A stretch of 64,000 nucleotides of DNA from Ostrinia nubilalis (Eukaryota > Arthropoda > Insecta > Lepidoptera > Crambidae), in contig NC_087092.1 in NCBI RefSeq assembly GCF_963855985.1, positions 12,710,001-12,774,000 on the forward strand, given 5' to 3'. Of this stretch, positions 1-9,182 are shown piece after piece. How positions within the stretch are numbered: the stretch's first letter is position 1; each line of letters starts with the position of its first letter. The position numbers and the translations under genes were made by a program. A model generated the notes under the pieces. That model was not told the DNA's origin, made no database searches, and saw only the letters and a list, made by a program, of their open reading frames with translations.

Positions 1-222
1 AGTAGACGACTACCCAGATCATCAAAACGGTCCACAGACTGGACCGAAATCCTCGAGGTCGACACCATCGACCACCCACAAGACCTGGACTGGCGCGAGT
101 CCGGCCCTGGAGAGGAGCCGACCCGAGCTGAGGACCAGACCAGGAGGCGGCCGGGGAGAAAGAAGAGGCGCGGCCAAATCCAGAACCAGCTGAACAAGGC
201 CAGTAACGTTAATTACTCGTAG
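1..222 (+). CDS. C-terminal tail of a retrotransposon ORF (partial, 5' end outside window)
   Basis: Frame 1 is open from the first base to a TAG at 220-222 (73 codons). The peptide is very polar and ends in a basic, Arg/Lys-rich stretch. No catalytic motif falls inside the window. Its base composition is GC-rich, unlike the AT-rich DNA that follows. I read it as the end of the polyprotein of the LTR retrotransposon whose 3' LTR lies at 1685-2606. Assignment to Gypsy or BEL/Pao is not possible from this tail. Confidence 0.5.
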   Translation, partial: SRRLPRSSKRSTDWTEILEVDTIDHPQDLDWRESGPGEEPTRAEDQTRRRPGRKKRRGQIQNQLNKASNVNYS

Positions 223-341
223 CTCAACTTTATACCTAAGTTAGGTTTCTAATAGATAGATACAAAGCATAGTACCTAATTGTCTAGTCAGTTCTCGTTC
301 GAATAACTTTCTCAGTATTTAAAAACAAGTCAATAATGTAA

Positions 342-610
342 AAGTATTAATTAACATTACATAACAACCCTGTATAATCTAGATCATTCAGTTCTTGAAT
401 TTAATCTCGTTAAATATCACATATCAATAACCTATAAGTACTAATTAACATTACAAAGCAACCCTGTATAACCTAGATCATTCAGTTCTTGAATTTAATC
501 TCGTTAAGTAGCACATATCAATAACCTATAAGTATTAATTATCATTAGATAATAACCCTGTATAATTTAAATCGTTCAATTGTTCTGTTTAATCTCGTTA
601 AATAACTGTT
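342..610. repeat. 94-bp minisatellite, about 2.9 copies
   Basis: Copies begin at about 342, 436 and 530. Each contains the words CCCTGTATAA and TTTAATCTCGTTAA and ends with CAATAACCTATAAGTA. The third copy is the most diverged and is cut short. The array sits inside the non-coding 3' region of the retrotransposon. Confidence 0.85.
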
Positions 611-1122
611 GACGCAAACCTCATTGTTATTTACTCGTAACTCGCAACCTAAAATCACATAAATAACAAACCGGTTTGTTACGCGCCAATAGTACTACCA
701 GTTTCTCGACAAATTTTAAATAGTAAACAAACATTCTAAGAACGATTCACCGAGCGAGCTCATTTGCATATTATCAGTGAAACGTATTTTTTCTATTCGC
801 CACGGCCGGCACTCGCTCGCTAGATGATTCATAACTAGATTTTACCTGCCTAATGTTTGCGCGCCGCGCCAGGCTGCATTCCATTTACGTTAAGATATAA
901 TATTATTGTAATTAAAACTTAACCCCTTAACTACCATTGTCTTGTATAACTTTTAATAATTGTAGAAATTATTAACATTAATCAGATGCCTATTCTGAGC
1001 ATACTAATTTAAATAATTTAAACTAGAAATAATAATAACAAGTACCATGCATACTATTACTGTATTAAATAAATATTTCAAGTAATAATTGAATACTCGT
1101 AATAACAAAGTAAACAACAGAC

Positions 1123-1465
1123 TCGTTTAATTAGTTCATTGGTAAATTGTAAACAAAAGGTCAAAGGTCTTAATAACAATTATCTTATAACATTGTTTCA
1201 AAACTAAGTTAACTAAAATTAGCGTTTAATTAGTTCATTGTAAGCAAAAAAAATTGAAGGTATTTTAATAACATTGTTTCAAAACTAAGTTAACTAAAAT
1301 CAGCGGTTAATTAGTTCATTGTAAGCAAAAAAAAATTAAAGGTATCTTAATAACATTGTTTCAAAACTAAGTTAGCTAAAATTAGCGTTGAATTAGTTCA
1401 TTGTAAGCAAAAAAAATTAAGGGTATCTTAATAACATTGTTCCAAGACCAAGTTAGCTAATATGG
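1123..1465. repeat. About 81-bp minisatellite, about 4 copies
   Basis: The phrases AAAACTAAGTTA and TTAGTTCATTGTAAGCAAAA recur with a period of 81-82 bp (AAAACTAAG at 1200, 1281, 1363; a decayed copy near 1444). A poly-A run of variable length in each unit accounts for the one-base period changes. It is a second, unrelated array within the same element. Confidence 0.85.
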
Positions 1466-1684
1466 TTATAAGTAAATAAATGTACTGTCATGTTTTAAAT
1501 AAGGAGTTATTATTGGGCTAATGATCAAGCACAAGTTCAGTCATGTTTTACATGTTAATTTATACTCGTTATGAAGTTACCCAAAAATAACTTATTATTA
1601 ACATGAATTATAGTTGTTCATGTAGAACCTTTATGTACCAGACTTGTGATTTTTCCAGGTAAAAATCTCCAAAACAAGGGAGGA

Positions 1685-2606
1685 TGTGACGCGCCCCGCG
1701 ACGCATCGACAGCCCTAGCACCGTGCACGGAGATTTTGACAACCCTACGGCTGCGCGGCCGCACGCCGCACGGACCGAGCTAATATAAGAGACGGCGGCG
1801 ACCGCGGGCGCCTAGCATTCGCTCGGGAGCCATTGTAACAGCCAGACGTTCGCGCGCGCGTCTATCATTCCCTCGGCTGCATTGCAAAAGAGTCCCTAGC
1901 GAATAGCTATCCACATTGTTCCTTACTAACCCTAACTGTTCGACTCTGGCTTGATCCGATACCTCGTCATTAATCCGCGGCTTGCCATAAAGCGTCGTGT
2001 CGAGACGTTCTATCGTTGATAGCCAACCGGTTCTCGTCCTTACCGAGTAGTGCATGAGATACTCATCCCGAACCTGCGGTAGCAATCCTGCTGCCACCCT
2101 TCCTGAACTTCACACCCCCTCGCCCCGTAGGTCCAACGCCTTTCCCCAGTGGTCGCGCTCACTATTGAGGCTTCGGTCTCTGGCTCGAGCTAATCGGACC
2201 ACATCCTACCCCCCTAGTTATAAGTATCCAGACTAACACTCGATAAACCTCGCACAGGGCGCCGCCCCTCTCGCGGATACGAAAGCTAGCTAACGGGACG
2301 CGAACCGGGCGCGTCGTTATTCCTCTTGTTGTAATTAGTGAATTTTGTGATATAACTTGTAAAGTACTTGTAAACTTGCTCATTATTAAACGATAGCGAT
2401 TTAGAGTCAGTGAAACTAGAATAAGTGAACTATTGTGGAACCTAGATTATAAAGTGCCATTGTGTTATTGATTGTGCGTTTCCTTGGTCAAATATCCCTG
2501 TAGGCATCCTGGATAGGTACACATCCCTCATCGCAGAAGGCGAACTGGGACTTAGTACTAAACAGCGGGGTGTCAGACTGAGCTAGCTTAGACGCCCCGT
2601 TGCACA
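1685..2606 (+). repeat. Long terminal repeat (3' LTR)
   Basis: This 922-bp segment starts TGTGAC after a purine tract and ends GCACA. It is GC-rich at its 5' end and contains a TATA-like ATATAAG at about 1783-1789, followed by a GC-rich stretch with two related words (CATTCGCTCGG and CATTCCCTCGG), as expected for the U3-R boundary. Short ORFs inside it on both strands are chance. Confidence 0.6.
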
Positions 2607-4394
2607 CTTATACATTAGTCTCATATAATTTATCATTTTAGCATGCAAAATCACAGTCATTTTTTGTCAAATAATGATTAACGTTAATGAGGCGAATTTC
2701 CCGTCTTGCCCCATGGCTGGGGTAAGATGGGAAATGTTACGGGGCAAAAGGAGTCAGGAATCTTTCATCTACATCGGCACAGGAAATGTGTGCCGAACCA
2801 TGGCACACATTGCAGATGAATAAATTACATATTTTCATAAACTGTTTAAATTATTTCACATGCTACTTATTTAAGTAGTGTTAATAACTTTCAACAAAAA
2901 GAAACACGATGTGTTAGCTTAAATATTACGAAACAAAATTACCAAATAAAGAAAAAAAAATCAAAAGAGAAACAAACTTATTTAAATCTTGCTAGTGTAG
3001 AAGTCACTACAATATTATATTCTATCGGTACACAGAAGGCATAGTAAAATATAGTATCCCATTATGCCCCGACCATTTGTGCCCCGATCCACATTTATTC
3101 AAATAAGTTGAAGCAATTATAATCTCATACGTTGCCGGCGCAAAAATATAGTCTGAATTTAAAGTGTTATACTATACAATAAGCTTAGGATTAAAACATT
3201 ATATTAACTTAAGTACTTACAGGATTGCACATCAGTTTTTAAACCAAAAATCGGATAAGAATACTTGCAAAATCAGTTTTTGTCCTATACAACGTAAACA
3301 CGAGTTCCAACACCTTCGCTCTGCTTGGACGCACTTGCGCGGTGTAAAGTTCGAGCAAATGGAGCCATTGCTGATCCGAACACGATTACTATTCACGCAC
3401 AAAAGCTTATTTCCCGTCCTGCCCCGAACTTCATCTTGCCCCGGTCTCCCCTAAGTAGATAATGCTCCAACATTACGTTACACGCAAATGCTCCCGGTGA
3501 AGGAGCACCTTTAACTCGTATATCAAAGAAAAAAAGGAAACTGAATTAAAGAGTAATTTAATTACTGGAATAAATTGATTACTAAATTGACTATTTCATA
3601 GGATAGAGTTCCAAGGGACAAAAATGTTACCTACAGTGTGATCGGGTTTCTCTTGTTATTTTATCTTCCGAAGGAAAAACAATACACTAGGAAACAAAAC
3701 AATGCTAATGACGAATGTTTAATTTGCAGCTGGTAGATATTTTATGTTATCGATCTGCATGGTAACGCATTATTTATTATTAAGTATTAAGATGTCATCC
3801 TTTTATCACCGATTGCACAATTTCAGAGAAAATAAATCAAAACTGATAACTATTTTGCAAGAATCGCTACAACGCAATTTTATGAGTCGGTTTATCAAAT
3901 CTAGTCATAAAATAACTCTCTGCAGATAATTTGTGTGAACATAGTAATAACAAAACACAGGATTTGGGATTTAGTGGCATCATTTTTGTGAATTACACCA
4001 TCTTCCGCAATATTATAGTCCGGGCCAGTAAACACTGATAATTTTTGTAACATACTGAAAAGTGAAAACGCTAAGACCGAACTGTTCTTGCAGAACAATA
4101 ACTGATTTGAGAAAGCCTATCTTTGATTACAAATGATGTAATTCACACTCCAACCCCCTTGTACCTACTTGAGTAGTTACAAATAAACAACTAAAGCTGG
4201 CAGAGAATGCTTTGTGGCAGTAAGTTCGTCATATGCACTGATTAATGTTGCATTAACCTTGACCTCAAACCATAAGACTGTGTTTATTACCCGACTGCGC
4301 CAGAAAGAAGGTTATGTTTTTTATTTACTTACTGCAATAAAAACTCATAAAGGCCTAAAGACTTAAACGTGTATTTGATCATAAGTACATAATA
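2607..4394. other. Intergenic DNA with scattered CCCGTC(T/C)TGCCCC words; no gene seen
   Basis: AT-rich DNA. A GC-rich word related to CCCGTCTTGCCCC occurs at about 2700, inverted at about 2718-2733 (making a small hairpin), as GCCCCGACC near 3066, and at about 3412 and 3436. This pattern suggests an old non-autonomous element of roughly 0.75 kb, but I could not define its ends. The 96-codon ORF at 3164-3454 has no recognisable domain. A common LINE 3'-end word (CGACTGCGCCAGAA) is at about 4292. Confidence 0.4.
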
Positions 4395-4654
4395 TTGGCT
4401 GAAGTGGCAATGGGCAGGGCACATACTTAGTACGCAGAACTGACGGCCGATGGGGCAGAAAGGTTCTGGAATGGAGGCCGCGTACCGGAAAACGCAGCGT
4501 GGGACGTCCACCTACAAGGTGGACCGACGACATCGTAAAGGTAGCAGGGAAGCGCTGGACGCAGACCGCTGCCAATCGATCAACATGGAAAGCATTGGGG
4601 GAGGCCTATGTTCAGCAGTGGACGTCCTATGGCTGAAATGATGATGATGATGAC
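4395..4654 (+). mobile_element. 5'-truncated RTE-type LINE, C-terminal coding end
   Basis: Translation in shifting frames gives the typical end of lepidopteran RTE reverse-transcriptase ORFs: a WQWAGH-like stretch, then [29 protein letters not shown] and finally [11 protein letters not shown]. The stop is followed by a short (ATG)n tract, the usual 3' terminus of this family. It is decayed, with in-frame stops, and only about 250 bp long. Confidence 0.8.
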
Positions 4655-4869
4655 ATAATATTGAATATCATCCGTCATTGTACTCCTTCCAATAGGAGTT
4701 GTTGGTGATGGTGTGACGTCGCCGCGTTATGCACTGCAGGTTCCAGCCCATCTGTTCCCCGGGGGGACACGTGTCTTTATCTGCCAACAAAGTGAACTTC
4801 ATTAGTTCTAGTGCTTAACTCAGTTACTGCTTGAAGTATGGCAGCGGCACAGGAGGGGTGACATTGATA

Positions 4870-5164
4870 TACAGGGTGATTGGAACTGAACCCGCCATAG
4901 TTTAGAAAATATGTCAATTTTTATACTTTTTTCAGATTTTTCCGAAATTTGACCTAAAAACTGCTTCAATGTTTTTTTCTCGCGTGATTTAACCAATAAT
5001 ATCGAATACGTGTTTATTAAAATAAAATAAATTTCTGATCCAGATAATTATTGAATAGCTAGTTACGAGCCACAAAAGTCTAACAAAAAGTACAAACCAC
5101 GATAAAAAATTATTATTTATTTATTGTATTAGCTATGGCGGGTTCAGTTCCAGTCACCCTGTAT
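4870..5164. mobile_element. Short foldback MITE (TACAGGGTGA termini)
   Basis: It starts TACAGGGTGATTGGAACTGA and ends with the reverse complement (TCAGTTCCAGTCACCCTGTA), giving terminal inverted repeats of about 30 bp. Flanking TA dinucleotides suggest a Tc1/mariner-type TA target. It is a shorter relative of the element at 16132-16635. Confidence 0.85.
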
Positions 5165-5857
5165 TATGACGTGACAGAGTATGCAAATCTGAAGGATATT
5201 TGAAGTCTTGTTGAAGTAAGACGTCTTAAAAACACTCGTGTCCGCATCCATACTTCAGGCACTGACTAAATTAACCTATAACGTCCATCATCTTCAGGTC
5301 TCTCCTCGCCCTCTCCAATTCACCATATTTGTTAACATACACCCCTATCCGGTAGATAACTAGATGTCCACATACTTGTCACATTTTGTGGAGGTGGTTC
5401 TATTCTACTTTGCCGGAACCACTGCTTATTAACATTACTAAAAAATAAATTATCCAGGCATAGCCATAAACAAAACACTAAAATGTATAGACTACTCGGT
5501 GAGTTAATATCATTGAACTTAATTCCAGTGCAAATTAAAAACAAGAGTTTAAAATAATCAAGAAATAACTAGTTATATGCTAAAACAAAATGAACTACAG
5601 ATGAGCCTCATATAAACTTATTTATGTAAAACTGTCTGTTTTACAAAACAAAAATAAATATTTTTGGGACTAACGATTTTAATGTAATTTGAGTCAAAGT
5701 ACCTATTCAACAAGGAATGGGAAACTAAAATAAAATATCAGAACATACAATGGATAGAGTTTATTTGTGTTAAATTCACATACCTACTTACAACGACTTA
5801 TAATGAACGCGAAGAACAAACCCGATTAGTTAATATTGTTCATATCATTATTTCTAT
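5165..5857. other. Intergenic DNA, 3' flank of the gene at 5858-6721
   Basis: I see no gene here. A minus-strand AATAAA (TTTATT at 5760-5765) lies about 95 bp beyond the stop codon of the minus-strand gene and is its likely poly(A) signal. Confidence 0.5.
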
Positions 5858-6721
5858 TTATTGTTGTACATTTTCAGGTAGACCTGATGTTTTAGAGTCG
5901 TTTGATTTTGCCTCTTTGTCTTCTTTTTTCGGTTTTATATGATCACCTCTGTATTTTCCTATGACAGTTGGCTTTTTATGTGCTGCCAGAACACCTTTGC
6001 TTATTCTTGGAGAACACGATAACAGTAGAGGTATACCACAACTTCCAGCAGCATTATGAGGATACAAAGCTACAGCTGGAGGGGCGAAGACTGGAACCTG
6101 GCTGGCATACGAAGAGCGGACCATTGGCACTGGCATTGTAGGAAGAACGTTAACCATTATAGCGTCGTGTGTTAGTTGCTTCAGGAAATCATCTTCCTCA
6201 TCTTCTCTAGTGAACCTAGTTCTCGGTAGTTCGTGTAGATAAGGTCCAAAATAGGGCATGGTCTCCCGAATGCGAGTGACACTTGGTACAACAGAAGGCA
6301 ATCGTGACACTGCCATAGTTGGGTTGAAGGCTGCGAATAGGTTAGGGTGTGCATAAGGATATAACACGCCGTTATAGTTTCCCACACCGACTCCGAGACT
6401 TCCAACATTCGCGTAGTGATTGACTTGATATGGTGACTGAAGCCAGGTGCCAGGTTCTGCTGGGTTTTCAAAACTTGTGATCTTCGGCATTTGTGGTGGA
6501 AGACGCTCTTCTAGTCCTTTTACTTTGCAATCTTTATCATGATTTACACAGGAGTCACTGGAGCCCTCGTCGATGACACCGTAGGTTCTCTCGCCTCCAA
6601 AATCACCATTACTTTCTTGAGATAAAATGTTGTCTTGGGATTCTCGAGGAATGTCTGGCACATTGCGACAAAACGCAATTGTTGTATAAAATAATACAAT
6701 GAACACTGTTCTAAACTCCAT
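5858..6721 (-). CDS. Secreted protein with C-x7-C vitelline-membrane core
   Basis: Single-exon ORF of 287 aa. It opens with a hydrophobic signal peptide (about residues 1-18, FRTVFIVLFYTTIAFC). The middle is rich in Pro, Val and Tyr, with an acidic stretch after TREDEEDD. Near the C-terminus is the core CGIPLLLSC (Cys228 and Cys236), shared with the genes at 9183, 17161 and 18357. In Drosophila vitelline membrane proteins a related hydrophobic core crosslinks the inner egg coat. The tail (about 260-287) is Lys/Asp/Ser-rich. By analogy it is secreted by follicle cells into the vitelline membrane. It is the most diverged of the four: it lacks Gly or His repeats and has no clear TATAAATA at the usual distance. 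The start is the only Met before the signal peptide. Confidence 0.75.
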   Translation of the reverse strand: MEFRTVFIVLFYTTIAFCRNVPDIPRESQDNILSQESNGDFGGERTYGVIDEGSSDSCVNHDKDCKVKGLEERLPPQMPKITSFENPAEPGTWLQSPYQVNHYANVGSLGVGVGNYNGVLYPYAHPNLFAAFNPTMAVSRLPSVVPSVTRIRETMPYFGPYLHELPRTRFTREDEEDDFLKQLTHDAIMVNVLPTMPVPMVRSSYASQVPVFAPPAVALYPHNAAGSCGIPLLLSCSPRISKGVLAAHKKPTVIGKYRGDHIKPKKEDKEAKSNDSKTSGLPENVQQ

Positions 6722-7192
6722 TTTAACACTTTTAAAGGAAGTCAGGTGTTGAGTTCGATAACTAAAATGAAACTATAAGTCACATTACACATTTTCATTC
6801 AATGGTCGTATGTATCAAATTTCACTCTACCAGCATTTTAACAACTATAATTTGCGCCGTGTGTCCATGAGGGCGAGTTCATCGCATCGCTTCACTCTGT
6901 AACTTTCCTTTTAAAAGTTTTTTAATTAAATCATGGTTTTAACCATCTATTAATTCAATTCGGAAAGTGGCTTAAGAAGCTGATTCAAGCCTAAGTATGT
7001 ATCCTAAGTAGTTGTAACATAATATGCAATTTAAAGCATGTAGTTTTACGACTGGTGTATAACATCGTGGTTATTTTACGGAAGCGACTAAACGCACTTA
7101 AAGCGACTCAACTCTATGCCCATATTGCCCACGTGAACGCGTACCTTTATTTATAGAAATCAAATTATCGCAAACTGCTGAATGGATTATAA

Positions 7193-8887
7193 CGTAAGTG
7201 CGCCTATTAACGACCCCCCAAAATTTGTATTCTATTACCGCCCTATTTTTCTTTCTTTCATAAAATACATAATAACAGGTTCCAGAAAACACGTTACCTA
7301 AAAAATATCTAGATATGTTTATTGACTATCAAAACGATTAAAGTTTGTGTTCGTAAATAACCAGTAAACGGAGTTATTTGACATTAAATGGGACGCGCCC
7401 GCAACGGACGCACTTTTCATACTGACGCGCTCCCAGCTACTTAAGGTGCACCTTGTTATTAATTAGCGATTTTAACACATTTAAAATGAGTATACCAACA
7501 TGTGTTTGCATAACAATATTAATTCGTACTTTAGTTTCCTTAATAAACCCTCAATATAGCCCTCTCGCTGTATTTTTGTGGCTTAAATACAATTTTAAAT
7601 AAGGGCGGTAATAGAAACACTTTTCATAATTTGGTTCCTAATAACGACCCATGGCGTTGTTAGAATTTTGATAAAGTTTTTTATTTTAGTATTTGTATCT
7701 TTAACTACGCATTTAGCCTCCATTTTGTTGTCTTGATCGATTCATAAGAATATTTCACATAATTAAATCAATTAACGCCATACGTTAATTGTCATAGGTT
7801 TGGCATAAAACTGCAATGAACATTAAAGTATATCTCTAATAATGTATGACAATAGATTTTATAAAAACCTGTTAAATTCTAATTAGTACCTATTTGATAT
7901 AAAATAAAACCTAATAAAAATGATACTTCACTGATCATGTCTTCATTAATGTAGATATTTTAGCTGCTTACTGTTTTTTTTTACGGTCGCTAATAGAATA
8001 AAGTAATGTTCATACTTAATTCTATTACCGCCTCATAACTATAACGCCACCTGCGAAGACTTATAAGCCTGTATTTTGTACATAACTAACATTTATGTCA
8101 TGACACCAAACCAATCATGCGTTATCACAACTACTATGTAACTTTTTAAGATCTTTTGAATAATAAAAAAAATATTTAAAATAATTATACAGACAGTGTC
8201 CATTGTCCATAGTTTAAATTAAAATACACAATTACACACAATTAAAATAAAAACTAATTGAAAATTATAGTCAAATTAAATATAAAAATGAAATATTAAA
8301 TGAATATTTAATTTTATTAAAACTCAAATATAGTTTAAATAATGACCCCCACTACTCACTAGAACACCGGGTACCGCGTAATCAAGTATAATAGAGGAAT
8401 TTATTATTCTACTATTTTTGCTTGATTTATTTATTTATTTACGAGAAGCGTGCCTTTTCTCTTTTAATAATAAAAAAAATTTACTTGAAAAAAAAAACAA
8501 ATTTAACTAAAACTAAAAACAAAACAAATTTAACGTCAAAAAATCAAGTGGTTCCCGAGCCTCTGAGCGGGAATCGAACCCGTGCCTCTTGGAATATACC
8601 CAATTGAAGAGCAATATTCTTAGCGGTCGGTAATAGAAACAGAAAAAACGTTAATAGAAACACACCTCGTCTATAGGTCGGTAATAGAAACAACTGCTTT
8701 TTCAGATTAAATTGCTATTTATTAATTATTGTGTGATTGAATACTCATTTTTACTACTTGAATTCAAAGATTACTTCATCATTGTTATAAATAAATTAAA
8801 GTGTCTTTTCTATCACCACGTCTTATATCTAATTTTCTAACGTTTATCCGAAGTGAGCTTAAACTGGCGGTAATAGGCGCATTTACG
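7193..8887. mobile_element. 1.7-kb non-autonomous DNA element with subterminal GGTAATAGAAAC motifs
   Basis: The ends are inverted repeats: CGTAAGTGCGCCTATTA at the left and TAATAGGCGCATTTACG at the right. The right end is flanked by TTAA, the left by ATAA. A word close to GGTAATAGAAAC appears in both orientations at about 7236, 7605, 7986, 8021, 8626, 8651, 8678 and 8868. No transposase ORF is visible. A tRNA T-arm-like word (GGGAATCGAACCCG) sits at about 8570. Superfamily uncertain; a TTAA target would fit piggyBac-like elements. Confidence 0.6.
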
Positions 8888-9182
8888 TTAATGCGATCTT
8901 CACCAGCATAAGGAACTACGTATTGAAATGATAATATTGTAAAGATTATTTAAAAAATGATAAATATTATTTATGTTTACTAATAATTTTTAATGCGTTT
9001 GAATTAGGTAGGTGTAAATTAGAAGTTAATTTTATAGGAACAAAATTATTATAAAAACACTAAACTTATTTTAGAAATTGCTTTATTTGTGATGTATTTC
9101 ATAAAAGTACAAAAAATAAATAAATAAGTCCATTATTCGTTAATTGCAAGTTATACATAGTAGTGAGAGTTTTCGTCATTAT

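Larger units (their letters stand above)
1..2606 (+). mobile_element. 3' part of an LTR retrotransposon
   Basis: The order is ORF tail (1-222), about 1.46 kb of AT-rich non-coding DNA with two tandem repeats, a purine-rich tract just before 1685, then an LTR beginning TGTGAC and ending TTGCACA. The TGTG...CACA termini and the adjoining purine tract are the usual arrangement of a 3' LTR. The 5' LTR and most of the coding region lie outside the window, so no target duplication can be checked. Confidence 0.65.

Noticed and set aside
1780..2383. ORFs of 60-105 codons on both strands
   Set aside because: They lie within the LTR and have no recognisable domain.
8520..8620. Possible tRNA gene (GGGAATCGAACCCG on the minus T arm)
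   Set aside because: Only the T arm is present; no D arm, anticodon stem or acceptor pairing could be built. Same judgement for 13511, 19855, 20965 and 21810.
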